From Epiperipatus broadwayi (lineage: Eukaryota > Onychophora > Udeonychophora > Euonychophora > Peripatidae): a DNA stretch of 64,000 nucleotides. Of this stretch, positions 46,371-56,369 are shown one piece after another. A program made the translations under genes and the position numbers. The first letter of the stretch is position 1. Each line of letters starts with the position of its first letter. The notes beneath the pieces were generated by a model, which saw only the letters and a list, made by a program, of their open reading frames with translations, was not told where the DNA came from and ran no database searches. The stretch spans positions 1,485,877 to 1,549,876 of the forward strand of contig JAQFVV010012508.1 in the NCBI GenBank assembly GCA_028023455.1, in the 5' to 3' direction.

Positions 46371-46800
46371 ATTTATATATTGGACTATTTCCATCATCTA
46401 ATATTATAAGTACTGAATGTCTTTAGAAAAATTTAACTTTATTTAAATTTCTCCATTACATTCAGCTGTTAGTAATAGTGCACAGATTAGATATGCTCAA
46501 ATGTTTTAAGAGCTATTATTCCTCTCTCTTCTTCAGGTGTTGCTGGCCTGACCAGTGACAGTATTAGCATGCGAATCTAAGAGTCCAAGTTCGATTATCA
46601 TGCTAGTACTGTCAATGGTCAGGCCAGCAATGTCTGAAGAAGAGAGGAGAATAATATCTCGAAATGTTGTGCATATACTAATCTGTATGCTATTACTAAC
46701 AGTTGAATGTAATTGGAAAATTTAAATAAAGTTAACTTTTGTGAAAGGCATTCAATACTTAATATTAGATGATGGTAATAGTCCAATATATAAATGTTCA
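46371..46800. mobile_element. Penelope LTR-like inverted pair with hammerhead motifs between mariner arms
   Basis: Left arm 46371-46560 and right arm 46615-46800 are inverted copies (TATATATTGGACTATTTCCATCATC / GATGATGGTAATAGTCCAATATATA; CTCTTCTTCAG...GCTGGCCTGACC / GGTCAGGCCAGC...CTGAAGAAGAG). The roughly 50-bp centre contains TAAGAGTCCAAGTTCGATTA, with a tRNA B-box-like GTTCGAT. The layout equals the Penelope-type palindromes at 18.3 and 39.7 kb. Confidence 0.65.
46634..46674 (+). ncRNA. Hammerhead ribozyme core, Penelope-type repeat
   Basis: CUGAAGA (46634-46640), stem II closed by GAGA/UCUC with a long loop, GAAA (46661-46664), then UG-UUGUG-CA as possible stem III followed by UA. The minus-strand twin (CUGAAGA...AAAA) in the left arm has lost the G of GAAA. 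Confidence 0.5.
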
Positions 46801-46819
46801 ATTTTTAATTATTTTACAT

Positions 46820-46980
46820 ACTGTGGCCCAGTAAAAAGGTGAGTGACGTGAAATAAAACCTAAAGCATTTATTTATGACTTGTTTTTATTATTGATTATT
46901 CAGAATAATCTACTTGCGACTCAATAATGGTGGAAATGATAATAATATTGCCTGAAGCAATATCCTTCAAGTAAAAGGTA
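46820..46980 (-). mobile_element. Inverted copy of the mariner 3' end
   Basis: The segment (CCCAGTAAAAAGGTGAGTGACGTG...ATTGCCTGAAGCAATATCCTTCAAG) is the reverse complement, with scattered differences, of 45835-45990 at the end of the mariner pseudogene. The mariner relic is therefore part of a palindrome that encloses the Penelope-type repeat. Confidence 0.8.
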
Positions 46981-47525
46981 AATAAAATAAATCATTTTAA
47001 GTATAAATTATATGTTCGGTAGTGTTTGTGATTTGAAAGATTCAAGAAAATTGATTTAGATATATATATGTGGTTTATCTCATTCTTTACTCAATCTTGT
47101 TACTATTTGAGATCTAACGGTTTTTCTTTGAAAAGTTAACCTTGACGATGGAGAATTCTATTTTGTTGAAACATTGGGAATTAATCGAAACTAACACATG
47201 GTTTAATTAATCCACAAACTATTTTATTTACATCATATAACTGTTAAAATGTTAAATATATATATATTAATAATCTTATGAAAAGTATTTTCTTTGCAAT
47301 AATAACTTTTTGCCTCCAAATTTTTTACATTTTTATATGTATAATTTAAAAAAAAACAAAAATTACTGATAATTGTTCGTAATTACCAAAGATGTCATTT
47401 ATTTCAAAGAATAGTTAATATTTTGCTTAATAATATATAATATAACATTTGCTTGTTTCAATATTTGTAGTTATTATTGTTAATTACTGATTATTTTAAC
47501 GTTTTTTTTCATTCATTAATTACAG

Positions 47526-47705
47526 TATCAAATTGTCAATTTTTCTTCAACACTTTCACATACTGACAGGCCTCAGTTTCCTGGTTCTCGTTCACAATGG
47601 ACAGAAAAAATTGACTTTATTACACCAGATCTTTATGATGGCATCCCTGTATATCGTGTTATGGATAGAAAAGGTCATGTGATAGAAGCATCACAAGACC
47701 CAAAG
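47526..47705 (+). CDS. BCKDHA: BCKDHA exon 2 (N-terminal mature region)
   Basis: A 180-bp, 60-codon exon between a TTAATTACAG acceptor and a GTTTAC donor. It encodes residues 32-91 of the predicted precursor. The segment RPQFPGSRS matches the start of mature E1-alpha (KPQFPGAS in vertebrates), followed by the conserved DGIPVYRVMDRKGHVI block that corresponds to the family's GIPIYRVMDRQG. Both ends are phase 0. Upstream residues (YQIVNFSSTLSHTD) are likely the end of the targeting peptide and its cleavage region. It sits after a 15.7-kb intron crowded with Penelope, RTE, mariner and ribozyme repeats. Confidence 0.93.
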
Positions 47706-47879
47706 GTTTACAATTTTTATTTTTAAAATATATATGAACATGATTATGTATATATAATTACAACCAGTTACAAAATTTAATATATTAAAGAAAAATAAAT
47801 TATTGTTATTATTATTTATTTAGTAAACATTAAAAGCATAAAGCTAAATTAGTCAATAAATAATCAGAATTACCCCAAA

Positions 47880-48960
47880 TTCACAATTCAACCAGACTGG
47901 CCAAGAAAAATAAAGTCTAAAACACTACCAATGGTTTCCCTGCTCCAAGCAGACTTCTTAAGTGTAAAGAATTCCACTTATCTCTCATCCATCCTTAATA
48001 TTAAAAGAACTTTTAAATAAGTTAAGGCTTCGGAATCATAAATTTTTAATAATAAAGATTCTTTAGTTCTTCTTTTTATTCCGTTTCTCTCAAAGAAGAT
48101 AACCTTAGCTTCATCAAAATTAATAATATGGCCTGTATCTTTTACATGGATATATAAGGCAGAAGTAAGATATTTATTTCTAATCTTACTTTTATGTACC
48201 TTTATTCTTTCATTTAAACTTGAACTACTCTGACCTATATATACATTCTTCCTAAAACAAAGAGTAATCCAAGAATAGTTTATCAGAAATTTCCTTTGTA
48301 TTATTTAATAAATTATTCAAAGTAATACCTCTTTTCCAAGCAATTTTTTTATTTCCAAACAAATTATTATTTTTACTTACAATTTTATAAGAAGACAATT
48401 TGATGACAAAGAAATAAAATCATATTTTTCTTTAATCTTTATAACATTACAAATATTATTACTATTAATTAAAATACTTTTAACAAATTTCTCAGAATAG
48501 CCAACCCTCAAATAGTCTTTATAAAATTTACCTTTTTGAAACGAAGCTACCCTACTAGAATTATTTAATCTCTTATTTCTATAACACTAATTTCTTAAAG
48601 CAGTTATTTTATGAGATATAGATTGATAGCTATCAGGTTTAATTATAGATCTTAACTCTTTTAATGACTACATACCAAACAATTATTCTTTACATTTTTA
48701 ATTACCAATAGATCTAAAAATTTTAACATAACAAAATCTAATCCCCCTCCTTCTATTACACATCTTATAGAAGGATCAAAATAAACTCATTTACCAACTC
48801 TTCCAATTTATCATTCTCAATCACAAACAACTAATCATCCACATATCTAACAAATAACTTTAAACAATCCTTTTTAATAATAATTTCCTCTTCCAAATAA
48901 TTAATATAAACTGAACAAATTAAGGGGGAAATTATCCACCCTTCCTTAATCTTATAAAAA
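47880..48960 (-). mobile_element. Penelope-like element, reverse arm (second pair)
   Basis: Reverse-complement counterpart of 48990-50290: for example TAATTATAGATCTTAACTCTTTTA (48641-48664) mirrors TAAGGTCTATAATTAAACC (49278-49296), and both carry the block for TALRNYCYRNKRLNNSS in opposite directions. The junction is near 48965 (ATTTGTTCAGTTT-type text on both sides). Fully decayed. Confidence 0.75.
47921..47965 (-). ncRNA. Hammerhead-like motif at the end of Penelope arm
   Basis: Minus strand: stem I ACAC / GUGU, UUAAGA (core altered from CUGANGA), stem II CUGC-UUGGA-GCAG, GAAA, stem III ACC-AUU-GGU, A. The outer architecture is complete but the core is mutated. A twin lies at 50233-50275 on the plus strand. 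Confidence 0.5.
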
Positions 48961-50290
48961 TTGGAAGGGTAGTTAATAGGTTATACTATTTCTCCTTTAA
49001 TTTGTTCAGTTTGTATTAATTATTTGGAAGAGGAAATTATTATTAAGAAAGATTGTTTATATTTAAAGCTATTTGTTAGATATGTTGATGACCGTTTGTA
49101 GTTGAGGATGGTAAATTGAAGGAGTTGGTAAATGAGTTTGTTTTAGTCCTTCTATAAAATATGTAGTAGAAGGATGGGGATTAGATTTTGTTAAATTAAA
49201 ATTTTTAGATTTGTTGGTGATTAGAAATGTAAATGGTAATAGTTTGGTATGTAATCATTATATTAAGAGTAAAGAGTTAAGGTCTATAATTAAACCTAAT
49301 AGCTATCAATCTGTATCTCATAAAGTAGTTGCTTTAAGAAATTATTGTTATAGAAATAAGAGATTAAATAATTCCAGTGTTGTAGCTTTGTTTCAAAAAG
49401 GTCAATTTTATAATGTCTAGTTGAGGATTGGCTACTCTGATAAATTTGTTAAAAATATTTTATTTAATAGTAATAATATTTTAATGATGTAAAAGATAAA
49501 GAAAAATATGATTTTATTTATTTGCCATTTAAATTGTCAGTGCTTACATATTAGTTCTGCAACATAGGGGAGATGGTATGCCTTTTAATATCCCCAATAA
49601 ATGTGTAATCTTGTGACCACGTCAAATTTAAGCAAAATAAACCTGCGATATTATCTGATCTCGTGTTTCTCTTTATCAAAACATGGTCCTTGTTTTTGAT
49701 ATTTTGACATTTTCAGTTATTGTCCAGATTTTTTTTTGACAACAGTTTCATATTGTGTTTTTTTTATATTATTTCTATTTCTGAGTTACTCCAGTTTATT
49801 TGATTTTTAAGTGTATAAGTATACATAGTGTTCGTTTTTTCCTTTTGATTTTCTTTTCATAATTTTTGATAGAAAGACTATTCCTAAAGTAGTATATATT
49901 ATTCCTTGTTTTAGTAAGAATACATAGGTCAGAGTAGTTTGAGTTTAAATGAAAGAATAAAGGTACATAAAAGGAGGATTAGAAATAAATATCTTAGTTC
50001 TGCCTTATATATCCACATAAAAGTTGCAGGCCACATTTTTGATGAAGCTAAGGTTGTCTTCTTTGAGAGAAATGAAATAAAAAGAAGAATTAAAGAATCT
50101 TTATTATTAAAAATTTATGATTCCGAAGCAGTTAACTTATTTAAAAGTTCTTTTAATATTAAGAGTGGTTGGGAGGTAAGTGGAATTGTGGGTTATGTTT
50201 AGTTTAAATATGTTGTTATTTTGTAGTTTTTTACACTTGAGAAATCTGCTTGTAGCAGTGAAACCATTGGTAGTCCTTTAGAGTTTTTTT
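48961..50290 (+). mobile_element. Penelope-like element, forward arm with GIY-YIG endonuclease
   Basis: The plus strand shows RYVDD (49078-49092, RT catalytic box), a region LLVIRNVNGNSLVCNHYIKS and YQSVSHKVVALRNYC (49211-49360), then after a decayed gap VYIIPCFS (about 49895) and, one frame over, YIGQSSLSLNERIKVHK then RRIRNKYLSSALYIHIKVAG and VVFFERNEIKRRIKESLL (49922-50110). The VYII...YIG pair and the Arg/His/Glu-bearing helix identify a Penelope GIY-YIG nuclease domain. Several stops; inactive. Confidence 0.85.
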
Positions 50291-51109
50291 TTATTTTCTT
50301 GGCTAGTTTGGTTGATTTGTGAATTTAATGTAATTTTGATTATTTATTTAATATACAGATTTTATTTTTTATTTTAGAAAGCTTCAAAATATCATAAAGA
50401 AACCTGTAGACATTCCAACTAGAATTTAGATTCATTTAAATTCTTCAATTCTGTTTTGCAGCCATAGATTCAATAGTCATTAATTATGTGGTTTATCATT
50501 TGTGATTGTGCATGCCTATATAAATCAGTGGCTGTTAAATTCCATTTATGAAACTGATGAGCGGAATGATCCTGAGTTCAAATCCAGCTGGTTTTAGTAT
50601 TGGATAAGGGAAAAGAAACTTGAGTACTAGTAGAATGGCATTAAAGCTGTAGAATACCAACAAAACAAAGAAAAAAATGATCGATAAGTTTCTTATTTTT
50701 AATAGCAAAAAAGAAAATGAAAATAATATATGTGTGATCTATTTAAAAAACAAACTTGAAAATATTATATTTAGCAATCAAACCAATGCACAGAGATTAC
50801 AAAAGAAGTACATTCAAAAAGTGTTAGTAATGCAAGCGTAAAAAATTAACAATGAGGCCAAACGCAACTCTCTAAGGAATTGAATTACAAAGGCCATTTG
50901 TGTATTGAATTTAAATAAGGATTTAATAAACCCAACAATTGAAAAAGTAAACTGTGAAATTTATAGAAAAATAGATGAAGACAGTAAATCCATAATAACT
51001 AAATTCCCAGCTTGTGTCTGCATATGAGTAAGTATTTAACCTGACCCAACAATATAAAAAGAAAGTCAAGTAATCCATGAGAAGGTAATTAACAGTAATA
51101 AAATCTATG
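50291..51109. other. BCKDHA intron 2: AT-rich, no gene seen
   Basis: No recognised feature; some A-rich low-complexity sequence. Confidence 0.5.
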
Positions 51110-51245
51110 AGAAATTAAATTTCACATGATCACCATTCTTATGTTACACAAGCTATTTTTCACATAGGCAGAACTCTCTGAACAGTAGCGCCACTCAATG
51201 TATGCAGGAACATTTGTGTATAAAATCCCGATCTAGTGACTAATC

Positions 51246-51304
51246 ATCCAATATTCCCAGACTAGTTTCTAGCTTGTGGCTTTCATCAGTGAGTAGTCTT
51301 GGAT
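51246..51304 (-). ncRNA. Hammerhead ribozyme, family C, minus strand
   Basis: AUCCAA, loop, inner stem I CUCA, CUGAUGA, stem II AGC-CACAA-GCU, GAAA, ACUAGU, C, UGGG, AUA-type loop, UUGGAU. Outer stem perfect, inner stem with one mismatch; core complete. Confidence 0.75.
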
Positions 51305-51641
51305 CTGAGAACATTGCATCCAGATCTTAGGATGTAATGCAACCCTCCATTAGCCACCTTTTATTTTTTTTAGCTAACTATAAAGCTTTGAGTCCAAAAT
51401 GAAAACACAATAATGTTTTCAAGCTAATCTCATTGGCTTGTACAGTTATGTAGATTTGAACTCAGTTCAGCATCCATACTTTTTGGTGTTTTTAGTTCTT
51501 TAATGACCACAGGCGCCATAATCCTATTGGGCAGAATTGGTATTAAACCATCAAACATCACATGATCACCATTCTTATGCTTACCCAAGCTGTTTATCAC
51601 AGAGGCAAAACTCCCATGCAGTAATGGTGCAGTGCTCTCAG

Positions 51642-51700
51642 ATCCAAGGCTCCTCACTGACGACAGTCACAAGCTAGAAACTAGTCTGGGGATATTGGAT
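51642..51700 (+). ncRNA. Hammerhead ribozyme, family C, plus strand
   Basis: AUCCAA (51642-51647), GGCU, CCUCA, CUGACGA (N7=C), stem II AGU-CACAA-GCU (G-U pair), GAAA, ACUAGU with cleavage after UC, UGGGG, AUA, UUGGAU (51695-51700). Both parts of stem I pair completely (CCUCA/UGGGG with one G-U; AUCCAA/UUGGAU). Confidence 0.82.
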
Positions 51701-51806
51701 GAGTAGGGATTTTATGCACAAAACTTCCTGCATCCATTGATTACTCTGACTTGCACTGAGTGGCGCTACTGTATAGAGAGTTTTGCTCCTGTGAAGAAAT
51801 TAAATT

Positions 51807-52490
51807 CCAAAAAAGGCTATCCATAAATGTACATTTTCATCTTATTATTTATTTTCATGATTATACTTTATTCAATTATTGGATTTATTGCAATCATTCC
51901 CTTAAATATTACATGGCTTACTTTTTGTATTGTGCTTGTTAAATCTTGATTTATATTCAGTCTATGGATTGGTTTTGTAATTTAATTTTTTAATGAAGTT
52001 GCATTTTGCCTCATTGACAGAGCATTTGTATTGGTCACACTTAATACAAAGTATTTGTTGCGCATTAGTTTGATTGCTACGTATGTTATTTTTAGGTTTG
52101 TTTTCTAAATGTATTCTTTTTATGTTTTTAAACTCTATTTTCTGTTTACAAATATTATTTTTATTTTTATGTATATATTTTTGATTTTTGTATCAAAAGA
52201 TATGAAACTTCTTGATTAGTTTTTTTTTTTTTTTTGTTTCTTTCATTGATATGCGAATGGTGACTCCTTTCTATAAATAGAACAGAGTTTCTACTACCAC
52301 TGAAATTTGTTTGCAATCTCGTAAGAAGTTCGTTTTATATGCCATTATTTTTCAGTTATAAATTCTTAATTGAATATATGGAAAGGAATCTTGATTTTAG
52401 ACAAATCTTCGGTGATGAAATTACATTTTAAGTTATCGACAACTTTGATCTAGTTCATAACTTTTTATAATAAATAGATTAATACAATTT
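51807..52490. other. BCKDHA intron 2: AT-rich, no gene seen
   Basis: No feature recognised apart from a T17 run near 52221. Confidence 0.45.
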
Positions 52491-52514
52491 GAATTCGATG
52501 TAAATAAATTTGTA

Positions 52515-52640
52515 GAGATGTCGGTTCCAATCATCAAAAGAATTCAGTCATGAAATGCATGTACACAGCAGAGCAATTTGTTAATATTTTTATGTAGAAT
52601 TTCAAACATATTATGCATGATGATTGGAACTGACTTCTCC
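52515..52640. repeat. Imperfect inverted repeat
   Basis: GTCGGTTCCAATCATCA (52519) is mirrored by TGATGATTGGAACTGAC (52618-52634) with about 80 bp between. Unknown origin. Confidence 0.45.
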
Positions 52641-52649
52641 GAAAATTTA

Positions 52650-53560
52650 TACTATTTTTAAATACATTTTCTGTGATGTAACTTCTAATATCTGATAGAG
52701 AAATTTACGAAAGAAGAGAAAGTCACTGCTAAGGAATGGACTTGAGTAAACAGTAATATTTTGCAGGTGTAGTTTTGTTCCCAAGGGGAATAAATATTCA
52801 GCAATATAATATGCTAATGCTGTGTGTCCAAGCAAACCAACTTGCCCCAAAAAGTTATTCTTAGAAATTGTTTTAGATCTAATCTTAGATAAATAAGTTA
52901 TGATGTGATCCCAGATTACTCCTAAATAGCTTTGGGGTAGGGTTTTGTTTAAATTCTATTGTTGCAGAAGATTATATTCAGATTTATGGATTATTTAGAT
53001 AAAAGGTTGAGTCTACTGTTTTTAATGGATTAAGAATAAAATCCTAATCTTTGAAAACGATTTCCAAATTTTTTTATATTCCTATTGAGAAACTTTTTTA
53101 TTATTGGAAAGGATCTCTTTCATCAAATCAAAGTAATGTCATCAGTGTAGATGAATTTCCTGCATACTATATTTGGAAAGCCATTGATGAGTATATCAAA
53201 TAAAATAGATCAAAGATTTGAACCCTACTTCAATTAATCATAATGATAGAAAAAGTCAAACCATTTTTTGTCATCGATTTGTATAAGTTGCAATGTTATG
53301 ATTTATAATTTAAATATTCTTGATCACTTCATTGGGAAAATAAGATTGTAGATGTTACATATGATAACAATTCTGAACTGTAAACTATAATAGTGCAACG
53401 CTCACAGGATGAGCTTAGAATTTTGATTTCTGATTAATGATATTTTGACTCATAAAAAGCGATTTTCTTTAAATGATTCCTGTATGTCTTGTTTATCATA
53501 ATTTACCATTTGGCTGTTATATATATTTAGTATCTTAATTTTACAATGAGCTAATTACAT
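52650..53560 (-). mobile_element. Decayed non-LTR retrotransposon reverse transcriptase
   Basis: The minus strand around 53125-53170 reads RKFIYTDDITLI, corresponding to the RT catalytic box (F-x-YADDI-x-L) with both Asp retained. Flanking frames are broken. Antisense to BCKDHA in intron 2. Confidence 0.45.
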
Positions 53561-53781
53561 AATCATATTTCAGATAATGATAGAAAGAGGCAAACTGTTT
53601 TGGGTTATAGATCTCGGAAAAGATTTTTGTAGATTTTTAGTTGTAAATATTAACAATTTTAATGGAATTTTTCTATATATTTTATAAAATAAAGTACGTG
53701 GAGAAATCTTGTTATAAACAATTTTGTCTTTTAATTTCATCTATGATATTTGTCTTTTTTTTTTTTTTGTTACTATTTTAG

Positions 53782-53977
53782 TTTGATAAAGATACTGTCA
53801 TTAAAATGTATGAAAAAATGACATTGCTTAACACTATGGATAGAATTTTATATGAATCTCAACGCCAAGGACGTATTTCATTTTATATGACAAATTATGG
53901 TGAAGAAGGAACACATATCGGTAGTGCTGCTGCATTGTTACCTGACGACTTAGTTTATGGGCAGTACCGCGAAGCTG
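53782..53977 (+). CDS. BCKDHA: BCKDHA exon 3
   Basis: A 196-bp exon with acceptor TACTATTTTAG and donor GTGAGT. It starts in phase 0 and ends after the first base of a codon. It encodes [20 protein letters not shown] followed by [20 protein letters not shown] and then [12 protein letters not shown]...[10 protein letters not shown], the most conserved stretch of the E1-alpha thiamine-diphosphate fold (family: [38 protein letters not shown]). No stop, frameshift or odd residue. In the heterotetramer this part lies near the active-site entrance and the bound cofactor. An ATG at 53806 inside the exon is an ordinary internal methionine, not the gene start. Confidence 0.97.
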
Positions 53978-55038
53978 GTGAGTATGCTATTGTAATGTAG
54001 ATTGAATTATTAACTTTATATAAAAGTAATTTTTTTTTTCCAATTTTTCTCTCTATAGATATGTATTAATATGTAAGTATGTTTGTTAAATGATCAGTTT
54101 GAAAACAAGTTTCACGGCTTCAAGTATTTCTTAGAAAAAGTTGCTGTGATCAAACAATAAAAAATTAGAACATCATTCTTGGCAGTTTCTTGTGTATAGA
54201 AACATGTATATTCAATAAGGAAATAATTAAAGATATGTTATCGTTAATGTTCTGTAATAATTCAAGTCATGAAACATGGTTTTCATAAAACTATAACTAA
54301 CATTGTCAGTTATATAGTACTTTGAGAGAAATGTATATGTGTCTATGAAAAAAAAACTGTATATTTTAAAGTTTAAAAGAGGTATCTCATAACTTTTTTT
54401 TTTAATGAAATTCTGAATTATTTGAATAGATTTAAGAATGTAAACCCAATTTTCTATAATCGTTAATAAGCAAATATATGGCAAATATTTAGATTATTAA
54501 TTAATGCGTTACAAAGCAAAAGGAATTAGTTGCCTGATATTTTTTCTAATGAACTAAAATTATCGACCACAAATTTAAACTTTATCATTTATAAAAGTCT
54601 AATTATTTCAAATGCTGATTTTGTAATGTGACCATTACTGAAATTAATGAATAAATGTAAACTTGGCTTCTTTGAAATAAATTTTCGTTGTTTGTAAACA
54701 TTTGTGGACGGGAATTAATCTTATACGATTTAATGTACCAGTATTCAAATAATTATTAGCTATTTCTAATACATATATTTATTCAAATATTTCGGAGATG
54801 AAAGATAATTGTTTATGATTTTTTGATGATAAACTACTATATGTATTTGATTTAAAACTATCTTGATTAATCCTAACAAATATTTGAAAAAAAACTTTAG
54901 TCGGCTATATTTCTTCACTGAGTTGTTTGAATTTGATCAAAAACTTTTCTCTCAAATTATATGGTAGCGGTTAAATAAAATAATGCTATAGAAAAAATAA
55001 AATGTAGCAGAAGACATGGTTTCGTAATTGCAATTTAG
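53978..55038. other. BCKDHA intron 3: AT-rich, no gene seen
   Basis: AT-rich sequence after the exon 3 GTGAGT donor, up to the composite insertion at 55049; nothing recognised. Confidence 0.5.
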
Positions 55039-55048
55039 TCTCTTAGAA

Positions 55049-56341
55049 ATATAACAGTAGCAAACTTAATACAATAGTGGATGCAGGAAGGTCTGTGCAT
55101 AAAATTCCTGTCTAGTGCCTACTCATCCAATATCTCCAGACTAGTTTCTAGCTTATATATAGCTTTCATCATCAAAGAGTCTTGGATTTGTGATAGGAAT
55201 TTTATGCACAAACCTTGCATCCATTGAATACAAAGGTTTGCACTTGGTGGCACTACTGTATGGTGAGTTTGCTACTTTTGCATATAATAAATATGATGTA
55301 GCAAGAATTGTATGGAAAGGATTGGCAGTAGCCGGGTTGACTTATGGTAATGTTGCATTAGGTGTTAGTAAAGAGGTATTAGATTACTCAGAAAAAGTAC
55401 AAAGAGAAGTAGGAAGATCTGCATTATATGCAGATGTGTCGATGGCAAGGAAGCAATTCAAAGCGAAATGGGATGGTCAATATGAGAGATGCAAAAAGAA
55501 AAATGAAAATGTTCGGGAGATTGCAATTTATGGATAGTAAGAGCCAAAATAATATTTCATTGGATTACAAGTAAAGGACAGGCAATAAGATGAGTGAGAA
55601 AGTTAATATGGTATGCAGAAGATCTGGATAAAGACTTTATGTTAGTATATTTGCACAAAGGTGGATTGATTGGGTTAGGAGTATTGTTGAGTGTTATAGT
55701 GCCAAAGAATGGGATGGAAGGATAGATGCATTAATAAAAAATAGAGTTGGAAATATGGAGAACTAATATGGAAAGTATAAAGAGTCTAAATATATATAGA
55801 AGTAAACAGAATATTGGGTGTGAGTTAATTTATGATAATAGCAAGGAAAGTAGTTTACTGTTTAAGGCTTGTACAGGATCGTTAGCAATAAGGGAATATA
55901 CACATAAATGGAGAAATATAGATGATTTAGTTTGCAAGTTATATAAGGAATGCATGGAAAATATTAGGCATCTGCTAATTGAATGTGAATGCTTACAAGC
56001 AGAAAGGATACAAATAATGAAGTTGTGGAAGATTAAATATAAACAAAATGATTATACAGAAAGTAAGTTCTTGGTTTTTATGCTGGGTTGGAAAAAGAAT
56101 AGGGGTAATGTAAATATTAAGACCATAGAATGGACAAAGATGATGATTTGGAAATGGAATGTAGCAGGGTAGAGAAGAATATCAGAAAAAGGTTGGAGAA
56201 TGAAAGGGAATATAAGATGGCTAACAGGTTTCTCTGGGCATAGTGGCTGTGAGATTCCTGATTTCGAGGAAGGGGAAGCCATAGCACATTGCATACTGTT
56301 ATTAACAGCTTGTGTAAGCATATGAAATGGTGATCATGTGA
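55049..56341 (+). mobile_element. LINE fragment framed by family C sequence, 10-bp target duplication
   Basis: TCTCTTAGAA is repeated at 55039-55048 and 56342-56351. The left 220 bp are a family C body (AACAGTAGCAAAC ... GGCACTACTGTATGG). Then LINE coding sequence on the plus strand: about 55280-55537 reads VWKGLAVAGLTYGNVALGV then YSEKVQREVGRSALYADVS, and 55747-56172 reads EIWRTNMESIKSLNIYRSKQ ... ACTGSLAIREYTHKW ... CKLYKECMENIRHLLIEC, the zinc-knuckle-like C-terminus of a LINE family common in arthropods (C/H/C positions kept). A stop at 56170 and about 170 bp of 3' UTR follow. The last about 45 bp (AACAGCTTGTGTAAGCATATG...GATCATGTGAT) are the reverse complement of the end block of every family C element. 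Confidence 0.8.
55085..55195 (-). ncRNA. Hammerhead remnant of family C in the LINE composite
   Basis: Minus strand: AUCCAAGA, then GAUGAUGA in place of CUGAUGA, expanded stem II AAGCUAUAUAUAAGCU, GAAA, ACUAGUC, UGGAG, AUA, UUGGAU. The stems survive but the core C3 is lost. Confidence 0.5.
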
Positions 56342-56369
56342 TCTCTTAGAAGTAATTAGTACAAAATGC

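Larger units (their letters stand above)
51122..51794. repeat. Family C composite: two units enclosing about 240 bp of foreign DNA, 12-bp target duplication
   Basis: AGAAATTAAATT is repeated exactly at 51110-51121 and 51795-51806, bracketing the whole block. Left unit 51122-51309 starts TTCACATGATCACC and carries an antisense hammerhead. Right unit about 51552-51794 starts AACATCACATGATCACC and carries a sense hammerhead. Between them (about 51310-51551) is unrelated sequence. A single insertion event with captured cargo is the simplest reading. Confidence 0.8.
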
